A DNA stretch of 64,000 nucleotides from Aggregatibacter aphrophilus ATCC 33389 (GCF_900636915.1 NZ_LR134327.1:1860001-1924000); one strand, 5' to 3'. Numbered from the stretch's first letter, positions 27,230 to 36,778 are shown. The notes: generated by a model not told the origin, from the letters alone. Numbers and translations: made by a program.

Positions 27230-28096
27230 ATGAACGCATTAACCCAATTAATCGACTTATTAAAATTGGAAAAAATTGACGATTTATTATTCCGTGGTAA
27301 AAGCCAAGATCTCGGTTTTCGTCAAGTGTTTGGCGGTCAGGTCGTGGCACAAGCGCTTTCTGCTGCCATTCAAGTCGCACCGGAGGATCGTATTTTGCAC
27401 TCTTGCCACGCCTATTTTTTATCACCGGGCGACAGCCAATATGCCATTATTTACGATGTAGAAATCTTGCGTGAAGGCCGAAACTTCACGGCTATGCGGG
27501 TAAAAGCCATTCAGCATAAATCGCCGATTTGCCACATCACCGCCTCCTTCCAAACACAGGAACAGGGCTTTGAACACCAAAGCGATATGCCACAAGTGGA
27601 AGGACCTGATGACTTGATGTCGGAAAGCTCAGTAATTCAACAAATGGCTCAAACGATTCCGGAAGCCGTGCGTGATAAATTTACTGCCGAGCGTCCTTTC
27701 GACATTCGCACGAAATATTTAAATAACCCTTTCCATGGACATAAACTACCACCACAACAATTTTCATGGGTTCGGACTAATGGCGAAGCACCGACGGATT
27801 ACCGCATTCAACAATGTCTGCTTGCCTACTTCTCAGATTTTCATTGTATTTTGACCGCACTTCACCCGCATGAAAAAGGTTTTTTGCAAAAAGGCATGAA
27901 AGTCGCCACCATTGACCATTCCATTTGGTTCCATCGTCCTTTTAATATGAACGACTGGCTACTCTATGCCATCGAAAGCAATAACGCCTACGCAGCGCGT
28001 GGCTTAGCTCGCGGTCAGTTCTTCTCAGAAGACGGTAAACTCATTGCTACCACTCAGCAAGAAGGATTAATTCGTTATCAGGCGGAAGAAAAATAA
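27230..28096 (+). CDS. tesB: Acyl-CoA thioesterase II
   Basis: Double hot-dog-fold thioesterase that releases free fatty acids from acyl-CoA. The 288 residues match TesB. The N-terminal FRGKSQDLGFRQVFGGQVVAQ and the C-terminal ATIDHSIWFHRPFNMNDWL are both family signatures, the latter bearing the active-site Asp. The ribosome site AAGGAAAAACC precedes the ATG. It is transcribed away from ffs. Confidence 0.95.
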   Translation: MNALTQLIDLLKLEKIDDLLFRGKSQDLGFRQVFGGQVVAQALSAAIQVAPEDRILHSCHAYFLSPGDSQYAIIYDVEILREGRNFTAMRVKAIQHKSPICHITASFQTQEQGFEHQSDMPQVEGPDDLMSESSVIQQMAQTIPEAVRDKFTAERPFDIRTKYLNNPFHGHKLPPQQFSWVRTNGEAPTDYRIQQCLLAYFSDFHCILTALHPHEKGFLQKGMKVATIDHSIWFHRPFNMNDWLLYAIESNNAYAARGLARGQFFSEDGKLIATTQQEGLIRYQAEEK

Positions 28097-28144
28097 AAAA
28101 ATAGAAAGAAAAGTGACCGCACTTTTCCCTCTAAAAAATAACAA

Positions 28145-28180
28145 AAAAATTCCCGATAAATTTACTTATCGGGAATTTTT
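28145..28180. terminator. Bidirectional terminator
   Basis: 15-bp perfect stem AAAAATTCCCGATAA / TTATCGGGAATTTTT with a 6-base loop, between converging tesB and the small lipoprotein gene. Confidence 0.92.
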
Positions 28181-28181
28181 T

Positions 28182-28310
28182 CTAAAATCGCACGCCGGTT
28201 CCTACTCCAAAGCCAACCCCAACGCCATTTGATCCGCCGCTGGCACCTACGCCGACAGAACAAGCCGTCACACTTAAACCAATAAATAACGCAAGAATGA
28301 ATGTTTTCAT
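28182..28310 (-). CDS. Small glycine-rich lipoprotein (42 residues)
   Basis: The frame encodes MKTFILALFIGLSVTACSVG and then a short Gly/Val/Ser-rich tail ending in VGTGVRF. Residues 1-16 are a signal peptide and VTAC is a good lipobox, so the product is a lipidated peptide of about 26 residues. The ribosome site AGGAAAA lies inside the end of the kinase gene. The ATG follows its TAA directly (TAAATG), so translation is probably coupled. It is below common length cut-offs. Function unknown. Confidence 0.78.
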   Translation of the reverse strand: MKTFILALFIGLSVTACSVGVGASGGSNGVGVGFGVGTGVRF

Positions 28311-29048
28311 TTATTTTCCTTTTTTGACTAAATCAACATTTTTAAATAAACGATAAATGCCGATTAAATCTTTTTTCGCAATGTATTTAAACGGTAACAA
28401 CAAATAATAAATAAACCGATAATGACAAACCGTATGCATCATATCATCCCATTCTTGGGGATCACAATATGCCTGATATTTCCGCATTACATTACAAATT
28501 AATTCATCAGATAGATGTTGCTCACGGCATAAATTATAAATAAATAATAACAAATCTCGGGCTTTTTGCTCATTCAGACTATGTTTTTCCGCATTCACTT
28601 CAAAATCAATAAATAATACATTGCCGTCTTTCCACAAAATATCGCGAATTGCCGGACGGCCATGTACTAAACCACGGCGGTGTAAATCAGCCAATGCCTT
28701 TGCCGCATCACATAAAATCCGTTGCTTGGTTTGGTTATCAATATTACGACTGACCCAATATGCCACATTATGGCCACCGTCTTCTAGCACTAGATAATCT
28801 TCACCAAACATCATCAATTTCGGCACAGGCGCCTGACGCTCGGCAAAATGCTGTAAACTATGAATTTCATTTAGAAAAGATTGTTTGGGATGGGGCTTTA
28901 ATAAACGCCACACACCACGTAGCTGCTCAGGCTGTTTTAGCCAATAAGCCTGTTTTTGATAAGTAAAATGATAGACACGCTCCCCTTTGTGTTCGGCCAA
29001 CAACTGCCAAACATACTCTTTAAACGCGCTCCGTGCTGAGTCCGACAT
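28311..29048 (-). CDS. Kinase-like protein (RIO/BUD32/LPS-kinase fold)
   Basis: About 245 residues with a protein-kinase-like fold. The catalytic-loop equivalent is LHRRGLVHGRPAIRDILW and the metal-binding loop VLFIDFE. In typical members the loop reads HxD; here the Asp is replaced (HGRP) and the later Asn is Asp. I recall a conserved HGRPA-type subgroup, so this is not simply a mutation. A role in lipopolysaccharide core phosphorylation is possible but unproven. The second ATG (29048) is chosen because GGGAAT lies well placed before it; the ATG at 29060 has no ribosome site. Confidence 0.7.
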   Translation of the reverse strand: MSDSARSAFKEYVWQLLAEHKGERVYHFTYQKQAYWLKQPEQLRGVWRLLKPHPKQSFLNEIHSLQHFAERQAPVPKLMMFGEDYLVLEDGGHNVAYWVSRNIDNQTKQRILCDAAKALADLHRRGLVHGRPAIRDILWKDGNVLFIDFEVNAEKHSLNEQKARDLLLFIYNLCREQHLSDELICNVMRKYQAYCDPQEWDDMMHTVCHYRFIYYLLLPFKYIAKKDLIGIYRLFKNVDLVKKGK

Positions 29049-29111
29049 GAATATTCCCATAAACGCAAAGTGCGGTTAATTTTAACCGCACTTTTAGCGC
29101 AACGATACAAA

Positions 29112-29738
29112 TTACTTCTTAATTAAACTTAATTTGGCGACACGTTCTCCCGCTAACTGGCAATCCATTTTATAGAATTGATTACCGTTTAAACGTACAT
29201 CCGCTGTTAAACGAGAATCGCTATTTGCCGCATTGGCAGAACTACGAAACACTCGTTTAGTTTGAGCCACTTGCTGAATTTTGGTAATACATAAATAGTT
29301 CAATTTTGCATCACTACCGGTTTTTACATTAGATGCCCCTTTGTCTGCACTATTCGGCCCAAGCATTTTCTGCAACTTAGCCGCTTCAGCGACTAAAGCC
29401 TCTTGCTGATGATTTTGCCCACTAATTTGATAAACCTCTCGGTTATTTTGAATTACAAAGACCTTGCCACCTTTATAAAAGAACAATTTATTATCAGTAC
29501 CATTGCTAACTTTAATTAATTCCGGTTGTCCATTTAAGTAAGCAATATATTGGGTGTTATTGTGGATATATTCAAAACTTGGTAGCGCTTCGGCTTTTTT
29601 AATTAGCGCCTGAATATCGGTGTTGCCTGCGGTAACAACAGCAGCAGGACTTTGTGAACTGTCGGTAGTCAATGAACCACAGGCTGATAATAATAAAACC
29701 GATGAGCATAATGCTATTTTAGTGATATATTTATGCAT
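29112..29738 (-). CDS. Lipoprotein of unknown function
   Basis: A 208-residue lipoprotein with signal peptide and lipobox LSAC (Cys20). A low-complexity linker rich in Ser, Ala and Thr (about 23-42) is followed by a soluble domain with YIAYLNGQPELIKVSNG near 65 and two later cysteines (about residues 150 and 192) that could form a disulphide. I do not recognise the family. It diverges from the DUF1439 gene with an uptake word between them. Confidence 0.75.
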   Translation of the reverse strand: MHKYITKIALCSSVLLLSACGSLTTDSSQSPAAVVTAGNTDIQALIKKAEALPSFEYIHNNTQYIAYLNGQPELIKVSNGTDNKLFFYKGGKVFVIQNNREVYQISGQNHQQEALVAEAAKLQKMLGPNSADKGASNVKTGSDAKLNYLCITKIQQVAQTKRVFRSSANAANSDSRLTADVRLNGNQFYKMDCQLAGERVAKLSLIKK

Positions 29739-29823
29739 AAATAACTCCTATTTGATCAAAGTGCGGTCTAGTTTAACCGTTTTTTTGCGATTTTTAAACC
29801 TCAATCTATTTGGAGAATCAAGC

Positions 29824-30408
29824 ATGTTTCAACGTTTAAAAGGTCAATTTTTCACGCTTTTTGCGACGTTTTTTCTCACATTCACCCTATCCTCTTCCGC
29901 CTTCGCATTAGCCATCGGAGAAACTGAAATTAACCAATTATTAGCCCGCAACAATAATTACCAAAGCAACTATGGCATTCCTGGTATTGCCAGCGTAGAT
30001 TACAAGCTACATGACTTTAGCGCAAAAATCGGACAAACCGCAGAAAAACGCCTAGAACTCAGCGGTATTGTTGACGGCTTATTTAAGCTGCCAAACAATC
30101 AATTTCCCGCTAAATTAAACCTAACCTTCGACACCGTGCCTTATTACGATCCTCAAAAAGGTGCCATTTATTTAAGAGATATTCGCATACTCAACTGGTC
30201 CGGCTCTCCGCAGCAATATATGGATCAAGTGCAAAGCTTAGTTCCCTTACTCACAACCAGCGTAGCAAATTATTTAAGCAGTACCCCAATCTACACGTTA
30301 GATGAGCGCAACTCACGAGACGCTATGATCAAAAAAATCGCCAAAGGCATCCGGATTGAACAAGGTCGCTTGGAAGTAGATACGCTTGAGAATGCATTTG
30401 GGAATTAG
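29824..30408 (+). CDS. DUF1439 (YceB-like) exported protein
   Basis: A 194-residue protein with a signal sequence (MFQRLKGQFFTLFATFFLTF onward to SSAFA) and a DUF1439 domain, part of the lipid-binding TULIP-like YceB group. Typical stretches are LAIGETEINQLL and the later YTLD motif. There is no lipobox cysteine, so it appears soluble in the periplasm, unlike lipidated YceB. GGAG lies before the ATG at 29824. The open frame runs further upstream, but that part has no family character. Confidence 0.8.
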   Translation: MFQRLKGQFFTLFATFFLTFTLSSSAFALAIGETEINQLLARNNNYQSNYGIPGIASVDYKLHDFSAKIGQTAEKRLELSGIVDGLFKLPNNQFPAKLNLTFDTVPYYDPQKGAIYLRDIRILNWSGSPQQYMDQVQSLVPLLTTSVANYLSSTPIYTLDERNSRDAMIKKIAKGIRIEQGRLEVDTLENAFGN

Positions 30409-30416
30409 ATGATGGC

Positions 30417-30439
30417 ATGGGCGGAATAAAGCCGCCCAT
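30417..30439. terminator. Hairpin between convergent genes
   Basis: ATGGGCGG / CCGCCCAT 8-bp stem with a 7-base loop in the 35-base gap between the DUF1439 gene and the glycosyltransferase. No good T-run, so termination strength is uncertain. Confidence 0.5.
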
Positions 30440-30443
30440 ATAC

Positions 30444-31328
30444 TTACGAAATAAATCGTTTCACATTAATTGCTAATTTCGGGGTGATTAAAACTACCAA
30501 AGCGATGATTAGCTGCTTAATACTTTTCGTTAATTTAAAAATCTCAAAATAGTAAAAAGCCGCTTTACGGGATAAATTCATAATATGTGGGTAAGCCAAC
30601 ATATATTGTGCGTTAATAGCAAAATTCTTTTCTTGCTCTACCGTTTTCACATAATTTTCACGGATATAATCAATCGCTTTTTGCGTATTGGTTGTATCGG
30701 TTGACACGCTAGAACGCTTGGTATGGAATGTGCAATAGGTCAATGGTTCTGCCACTTTATATGGCTTAAATGTGGGTTCCAGCACGAGTTTTAATAAGAA
30801 ATCATAGTCTTCCAATGAACGAAGTGCGGTGGATAATCCGCCTATTTTTAAAAACAGATCTTTTTTCACCCCAATCATCGGCATGCCGCCGATTTTATTC
30901 GCCAGTAAAATTCTATCTACACTAATTTCTTGCGGCTCAATTGGAGTTGTTACATAGGTAAAACCTTCATTCACCATTTTGCATTTTGCCGGATGGTAAA
31001 CAAAGTTAACATCAGCATGCTCGGCAATCACATCTGCCAATTTTTGACATTTATCATTTGCAAAACGATCGTCATCATCAAGGAATAACAACCATTCATT
31101 ATCGGCATTTCTTACGCCGATATTACGGCTTTCCGCTGCCCCTTGATTAGTTTCATTACGAATGACTTTAACTGGAAATGGATACGATTGCGTGACTTTA
31201 ACAGGTTCTTTCGAGCAATCATCCACAATCACCACATCAAAATTATAGGCGGTCTGCTTGGTTAAACTTTCCAATAACGCAGGAATTTCTTCTTTTCGAT
31301 TATAAGAAGGCACGATGATACTAAACAT
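30444..31328 (-). CDS. Family 2 glycosyltransferase
   Basis: A 294-residue GT-A enzyme. It opens with FSIIVPSYNRKEEIPALLES, has the nucleotide-binding acid in VVIVDDCS, then FLDDDDRF as the DxD-type metal site, and RSLEDYDFLLKL as the acceptor-side acidic motif. C-terminal hydrophobic helices suggest membrane association. It should add a sugar to a surface polysaccharide or lipooligosaccharide. The ATG at 31328 overlaps the end of the polymerase-like gene by 8 bases, so the two are translationally linked. Confidence 0.87.
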   Translation of the reverse strand: MFSIIVPSYNRKEEIPALLESLTKQTAYNFDVVIVDDCSKEPVKVTQSYPFPVKVIRNETNQGAAESRNIGVRNADNEWLLFLDDDDRFANDKCQKLADVIAEHADVNFVYHPAKCKMVNEGFTYVTTPIEPQEISVDRILLANKIGGMPMIGVKKDLFLKIGGLSTALRSLEDYDFLLKLVLEPTFKPYKVAEPLTYCTFHTKRSSVSTDTTNTQKAIDYIRENYVKTVEQEKNFAINAQYMLAYPHIMNLSRKAAFYYFEIFKLTKSIKQLIIALVVLITPKLAINVKRFIS

Positions 31329-32520
31329 CTTTCGGCTCCTTTTGTTTAAATAAAATAAGCTGTTTACCGTGAGTGCCAAAAAGCGATAAGAACATCAACA
31401 TCACAAACATAATGCCAGGGAAAGCAAAGGTGTCTGCTTTGATGTTACAAAATGCCAAAATCACAAAGGCAGAAAGGATAAATTTCCAGCTGCCATCAAA
31501 CCAATTTAAGGCGACTTTGCGCACAAAATAGAATGTCACGGCAAAACACACTAAGGCATAAGATACGCCACCATAAAGAATCTGACGTAAGAAACCGGAA
31601 TCCGTATGACCATAATAACGGCCTACTTCTAACTGCCCTGTCATATACATGCCATCGCCATAAATAAACTGTTTAAGCGTTGGCATGAACAGGTGGTTTT
31701 TCATCAAAGTATCGGTTGAAGAACTCGCAAAACCTGCACCGTGTAATAAATTGATCACCGGTTCTAAAGCATGTGCCACATAAGGATTCTCGGGTAAAAA
31801 ATACGCCAATAACAATACGAGAACCGCAAATGCAATCAGTGACGGCAAATAACGCCATTTGAAATACACTAAAATGCTCACAACGGATAACAGAAGGAAT
31901 GTACGTCCTGAAATTAATCCGATACATAGCATAAAAAACACTAAAATACTTGGAAGTGTATTATGTTTAGCGTTGTAAGCCAGTAAGAAATGCAACAGCA
32001 TTAAATAGAATAAACTCAGTTGGAAAAAGGCGGTTGCGGTGATGTTATATAAGCGATATTCCTGCTCTGAACCATAAAAACGTGTAGGTAACACCGCATT
32101 GGTCGAAAGCAAGAAATCGATCATAAATGATGCGCCGAGCAAGCCAATGATGCCCACTGCAAATTGCACCACAACACCAATTTGCAAATCTCTCACAACT
32201 CGTTGTTGTCCGTTTGCATTGGAATAAAACGCATTATACAGTCCCACGCCTAAGAGGAATAAAATCAATTCTTTCACATACATGGTGATAACAGAAAGAT
32301 CTTTTGTGCCATTAAGCAATAACGGAATCACACTGAAAACGATCAATCCGCCTAAAACAGCAAGACTGTCTAAAGGCAAAATGATGCCTTGCGGTTTCTG
32401 CTTTTTAATGTACTGATAAGCCAAAACAACCAGTGCTGCCAAGCCCGCGACAAAGGACATTCGCACGACATGAAACAACCAAGGATCGTAAAGATAAAAA
32501 AGGTTAAAAAGTGCGGTCAT
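31321..32520 (-). CDS. O-antigen polymerase/ligase-like membrane protein
   Basis: A 399-residue protein with about ten or more hydrophobic helices and one larger hydrophilic loop (about 255-310). That loop holds GHTDSGFLRQILYGG, resembling the H-x-x-y-x-x-x-L-x-x-x-G pattern in Wzy polymerases and WaaL ligases. The sequence alone cannot decide between polymerase and ligase. Its place between two glycosyltransferase genes supports a role in polymer assembly. Confidence 0.78.
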   Translation of the reverse strand: MTALFNLFYLYDPWLFHVVRMSFVAGLAALVVLAYQYIKKQKPQGIILPLDSLAVLGGLIVFSVIPLLLNGTKDLSVITMYVKELILFLLGVGLYNAFYSNANGQQRVVRDLQIGVVVQFAVGIIGLLGASFMIDFLLSTNAVLPTRFYGSEQEYRLYNITATAFFQLSLFYLMLLHFLLAYNAKHNTLPSILVFFMLCIGLISGRTFLLLSVVSILVYFKWRYLPSLIAFAVLVLLLAYFLPENPYVAHALEPVINLLHGAGFASSSTDTLMKNHLFMPTLKQFIYGDGMYMTGQLEVGRYYGHTDSGFLRQILYGGVSYALVCFAVTFYFVRKVALNWFDGSWKFILSAFVILAFCNIKADTFAFPGIMFVMLMFLSLFGTHGKQLILFKQKEPKDV

Positions 32521-32527
32521 TTTTACG

Positions 32528-33298
32528 TTATTTTCCTAAATTCTTTTTCACCGCTAAGATTTTTTTGAACGGATATTTAATTAATTTCTTCACTAAATTA
32601 TTGGATTTTGAACCGCGAATCGCTTCTAAATTACTCACTAACTGTGGATTTTCAATAGCCACAAGCGGGCGAACCACGTTGTTATTAATCTGAAATTGCG
32701 TTTCAAATAGCAAGAAATCATCGGCAAGCCAAAACGGTTTTTCGTTTTCTAACACCGTTAAAAATGCACGGGCAGCCGATTTTTTAATTAAATACGCCAC
32801 CGTACCGGCAAAGTAACTTTTATATGGATAAGCCACAGTGACATCGCCAAATGTTTTGCGTAAAAACGAGAAAGTTGTCGGATAATTAATTTCTAATTCC
32901 ACATCATTAAATTCCGCAATTTTTGATTGACCGATTAACACGATATCCGCATCACACTTTTCAGTTAAAAGTGCGGTCGTTTTTGGGGATAAATTCGCAT
33001 TAAATAGCGCATCATCTTCACAGACTAAAGCATATTCATTTTCCGTCACATTTTGATCTTCTACAATCTGACAATAAACTGCCAAATGACTTAATGTACA
33101 GCCAATCTCGCCTTTTGTGACGTTGCGTCCATAATGCTGTTCAAACTTCGTTGGGTTGAACACTTCTGCCAACTCATCCCATTCTTTTTGCATGGTATTA
33201 ATGGCCGAAAACACAGTAAAATCTGCGGTATCGGGTTGAGCAAAAAACAGCTCACGACGCTGAACATCTTTATCTAGTGAAATCAAATATTTATTCAT
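32528..33298 (-). CDS. Family 25 glycosyltransferase
   Basis: A 256-residue LPS-type galactosyltransferase-like protein of the GT25 family (Lic2A/Lex2B relatives). It has [15 protein letters not shown] at the start, [13 protein letters not shown], and the metal-binding [10 protein letters not shown]. No tetranucleotide repeat tract, the phase-variation hallmark of some Haemophilus members, was seen at the 5' end. It is first in a three-gene minus-strand unit, 7 bases before the polymerase-like gene. Confidence 0.87.
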   Translation of the reverse strand: MNKYLISLDKDVQRRELFFAQPDTADFTVFSAINTMQKEWDELAEVFNPTKFEQHYGRNVTKGEIGCTLSHLAVYCQIVEDQNVTENEYALVCEDDALFNANLSPKTTALLTEKCDADIVLIGQSKIAEFNDVELEINYPTTFSFLRKTFGDVTVAYPYKSYFAGTVAYLIKKSAARAFLTVLENEKPFWLADDFLLFETQFQINNNVVRPLVAIENPQLVSNLEAIRGSKSNNLVKKLIKYPFKKILAVKKNLGK

Positions 33299-33435
33299 AA
33301 TTATCTCAATTAAAACCTATTTTCTGTTTGATTATGCTAAGGGGAAATAGTTGCATAAAAGATTGCCGATTATACTAAAGAAAACTATAATCCCCCACCT
33401 ATTTTACGGTAAAAACACAAACTCAATGTCTCACC

Positions 33436-34959
33436 ATGTCCAATAAAACCATTGCTAAAAATACGCTGTTTCTTTACATCCGCATGCTCTTCAACATGGG
33501 CGCGATGCTTTATATTTCGCGTGTTGTGTTGCGCGTATTGGGCGTAGAAGACTTTGGGATTTATAACATCGTTATGGGCGTGGTAATTTTATTTTCCTTC
33601 TTTAATGGCACCATGACGGCCACCTCCCAACGATTCATTAATGTAGAAAAAGCATCAAACGATATAAGCCGTGTCAATAAAGTCTTTAACATAAGTATTA
33701 TCAATCACTTATTTATCATGTTGGTCGTGGTCATTTTGGCAGAAACCGTTGGGCTTTGGTTTCTCAACCATAAACTCATCATCCCGGCCAACCGTATGCA
33801 AGCGGCCAATATCGTTTATCAAGTTGCCCTCATTATTGCCCTCATTGAAATCATTAAAGTGCCGTTTAACGCCATGATTGTGGCTCATGAAAAGATGTCA
33901 TTTTATGCTTGGTTGGGCTTAGCGGAAACCGCACTAAAACTGAGCGCCATTTTCATTTTGATGCAGCTTGAACATTACGACAAACTCATTTCTTACAGTT
34001 TATTATTACTGTGCGTCAGTATAGCGGTATTTAGTCTTTATTTCCGATTTACCCGCAAAGCATTTCATGCCGAAACCCGTTTTCACCTACAAAAAGACTT
34101 TACCAAAACTAAAGAAATGATGAGCTTTTCCGGCTGGATGTTGGTGGGACAATTGGCCTATGTCGGTTCTACGCAAGGCTTAAATATGGTAACCAACCTA
34201 TTCTTTGGCGTTGCCGCTAATGCAGCTGTGGGAATTGCGACCCAAGTAGATACCGCCGTGTATAGTTTTGTGAATAATTTCCAAGTGGCATTTAACCCAC
34301 AGTTAGTACAATCCTATGCTGCGAAAGATTACGATCGCAACAAAAAACTGATTTTAGGCACATCAAAATATTCCTTCTATTTAATTGCCATTTTATCTGC
34401 ACCAGTACTGTATTTTAGTCACACATTACTAACATTATGGTTGGGCGATCATGTACCAATGTATGCCGAAAAATTAGTACAGGCTACCATTGTCTGTTCC
34501 TTAATCAGTGCCATGGCAGGTTCTTTTTGGATGACGGCATTGGCTATCGGCACAAATAGCATTAAACAATACAATATCGTATTGGCCGTCATCGATCTTT
34601 GTACCGTGCCGCTTGCCTATTATTTATTCACGCTTGGCTATAACCCCGTATATGCTTTTATTGGGAAATTCGGCATCATGGTCATTATGCAAATTTATCG
34701 TTTGTATTTTATTAACAAAAAAATCAAATTTAATCGCAAAGAATTTGCCTCATACTTAGTGAATATCAGCATCATTTTCGCCTTATTGCTGGGCTTAATT
34801 TACTTATCGGACACACAACATACCTATTCATTTTGGACGTTTGTGGGTGAAGCCGTCCTTTTAGAAACCATTTTAATTTCGGTCATTTTATTTGTGGGAT
34901 TAAACAAAGCCGAAAAAGATTTTTTATTTAGCTATTTAAAGAAAAGAGTGATGAGATGA
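33436..34959 (+). CDS. Wzx-type polysaccharide flippase
   Basis: A 507-residue MOP/PST superfamily exporter with about twelve helices; such proteins flip lipid-linked oligosaccharides across the inner membrane. The N-terminal KNTLFLYIRMLFNMGAMLYI and the VLRVLGVEDFGIYNIVMGVV stretch match the polysaccharide biosynthesis (RfbX-like) family. It diverges from the GT25 gene, and its TGA overlaps the next ATG by 4 bases. Confidence 0.88.
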   Translation: MSNKTIAKNTLFLYIRMLFNMGAMLYISRVVLRVLGVEDFGIYNIVMGVVILFSFFNGTMTATSQRFINVEKASNDISRVNKVFNISIINHLFIMLVVVILAETVGLWFLNHKLIIPANRMQAANIVYQVALIIALIEIIKVPFNAMIVAHEKMSFYAWLGLAETALKLSAIFILMQLEHYDKLISYSLLLLCVSIAVFSLYFRFTRKAFHAETRFHLQKDFTKTKEMMSFSGWMLVGQLAYVGSTQGLNMVTNLFFGVAANAAVGIATQVDTAVYSFVNNFQVAFNPQLVQSYAAKDYDRNKKLILGTSKYSFYLIAILSAPVLYFSHTLLTLWLGDHVPMYAEKLVQATIVCSLISAMAGSFWMTALAIGTNSIKQYNIVLAVIDLCTVPLAYYLFTLGYNPVYAFIGKFGIMVIMQIYRLYFINKKIKFNRKEFASYLVNISIIFALLLGLIYLSDTQHTYSFWTFVGEAVLLETILISVILFVGLNKAEKDFLFSYLKKRVMR

Positions 34960-35915
34960 ATCAACAACTTATTGATTTAAAGAATAAACTTTCTCCCATT
35001 GCAGGCTTAATCGAAGATAAAAATGATGTTTTTTATCTAGATTACCCGCTGCATTTAAACGTGGGTGATTTATTGATTTATCATGGAACGGAGCAGTTTT
35101 TTGTCGATCACGGCATTAACGTTACTTTAAAACGTAGCGAATTCGACATGGATCTTACGGAAATAAAACGTAAAATCACGCCAAATACGACCATTTTATT
35201 GCACGGTGGAGGTAATTTTGGTGATCTTTATCCACAGCATCAAAATTTACGGGAAACGATTGTACAGACATTTCCGAATAATCGGGTGATTGTGTTGCCA
35301 CAAACCCTTTATTATAAAAACCAAGAAACGTTGGAAAAATCTGCCGCACTTTTCATGCAGCATAACGATTGTCATCTATTGGCGAGGGATGAAAGAACCG
35401 CCAACGTCTTTGAAAAATTTTCTCCGCACGTTTATTTATCCCCTGACATGGCACATGAATTGTACGGCACGTTACCGACAAAAAATACCAAAATGGAACA
35501 ATCTCTTTATTTCTTACGCAAAGATATTGAAGCCAGCGATATTGAGAAAAATATCACGGCGCAATTACCCGTCGGTAGCCATATTAAAGATTGGGACGAC
35601 ATTTTATCCGGCCGGGATGACATCGTACTAGCGATAAGCTGGCGTTTAGCAAAATTTGCCAATCGTAACAATATCTGTTGGCTAAAAGATGTTGTGCATC
35701 AATTCTGGAAAAGCTACACCTTACGCATTGTGAAGCGAGTGGCAAAAAACTTCCTAAGCTATGACAAAATTACGACTACCCGCTTACACGGCCACATTTT
35801 TTCCTGCCTGTTGGAAATCCCAAACGTCGTATGTGATAACGCCTACGGCAAAAATACCGGCTACGCAAATTTGTGGACCAAAGCAATGGATTTTGTGGAG
35901 TTTTATAAAGCATGA
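34956..35915 (+). CDS. Polysaccharide pyruvyltransferase family protein
   Basis: A 319-residue CsaB/WcaK-like protein. The N-terminal part has LHLNVGDLLIYHGTEQFF, the middle LLHGGGNFGDLYP, and the C-terminal part TTRLHGHIFSCLL, all standard for enzymes that attach pyruvate ketals to sugars (some members serve other roles). It overlaps the flippase upstream and the ElyC-like gene downstream by 4 bases each, a tight operon. Confidence 0.88.
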   Translation: MNQQLIDLKNKLSPIAGLIEDKNDVFYLDYPLHLNVGDLLIYHGTEQFFVDHGINVTLKRSEFDMDLTEIKRKITPNTTILLHGGGNFGDLYPQHQNLRETIVQTFPNNRVIVLPQTLYYKNQETLEKSAALFMQHNDCHLLARDERTANVFEKFSPHVYLSPDMAHELYGTLPTKNTKMEQSLYFLRKDIEASDIEKNITAQLPVGSHIKDWDDILSGRDDIVLAISWRLAKFANRNNICWLKDVVHQFWKSYTLRIVKRVAKNFLSYDKITTTRLHGHIFSCLLEIPNVVCDNAYGKNTGYANLWTKAMDFVEFYKA

Positions 35916-36658
35916 TGTTCGAACTTAAAAAACTGCTCACCGCCATGATGTTACCGCCATTTAATGTGTTAATTTTATGGCTGTTATCCCTTTTCTTTTC
36001 TCTATTTAAATGCAAAGTCTTCAGCCGCCTTTGTGCTTTTTTAGGAATAGCCATTTTGTACGTTGTAAGTATTCCTTACACCGCGCAAACGCTAAAGGAC
36101 AGTTTAATCACAGAGGATCATTTAACCTTAAATGACTACAGACAAGCACAGGCCATTGTGTTGCTTGGCGGTGGCGTGCGTGATAGTAAAGAACTCTATG
36201 CGCCTCTCGCCTCTTCTGCTGTTCAATTGGAACGGTTACGTTATGCCGCTTATTTACAAAAAGAAACCCAATTGCCGCTGCTAATCAGTGGTATTAGCCC
36301 AACGGGTGCTTCTGAAGCCAAGGTATCGATGCAAGAATTACAAGATTTCTTTAATGTGCCAACGCAATGGTTGGAAGAAAAATCCTTAACCACCAAAGAA
36401 AATGCGCTGTTTACCCGTCAACTTCTGGAAAAAGAAGGCATTAATAAAATTATTTTGGTCACCAACGAGTGGCATATGCAACGGGCAAAATTATTATTTG
36501 AAGAACAAGGATTTCAAGTATTGCCGGCAAGCGTCGGTGAAGGTCTTACACCGACAGAATATAAACTCAACATGATGCATTTTATTCCTCAAGCCGGCGC
36601 CATGACGAAAAATATGCAATTGCTAAAAGAATGGCTAGGTTACTTAAAAGAGAAGTAA
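35912..36658 (+). CDS. ElyC/SanA/YdcF family envelope protein (DUF218)
   Basis: A 248-residue protein with two N-terminal membrane helices (about 10-28 and 33-55) and a DUF218 domain. Domain markers are AIVLLGGGVRDSKELYAPLA, LLISGISPTGASEA, TKENALFTRQLL and VTNEWHMQRAKLLFEEQGF. ElyC of E. coli is linked to peptidoglycan and lipid-carrier metabolism. Its placement after the flippase and pyruvyltransferase suggests a role tied to undecaprenyl-phosphate use, which is inference. Confidence 0.88.
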   Translation: MMFELKKLLTAMMLPPFNVLILWLLSLFFSLFKCKVFSRLCAFLGIAILYVVSIPYTAQTLKDSLITEDHLTLNDYRQAQAIVLLGGGVRDSKELYAPLASSAVQLERLRYAAYLQKETQLPLLISGISPTGASEAKVSMQELQDFFNVPTQWLEEKSLTTKENALFTRQLLEKEGINKIILVTNEWHMQRAKLLFEEQGFQVLPASVGEGLTPTEYKLNMMHFIPQAGAMTKNMQLLKEWLGYLKEK

Positions 36659-36778
36659 TTCCCCGGTGTTTATTCATAAGCTCAGTCATTCGTTTATCTC
36701 CTCCTGACTGAGTCGTTGATGTCATCGGCGTTAAAAAACGTTTATTTTTTTAACCGCACTTTCCATCAAAATATGCCT

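Noticed and set aside
32528..33298. Phase-variable tetranucleotide tract in the GT25 gene
   Set aside because: Looked for because Haemophilus relatives have it; no such repeat is present in or before the gene.
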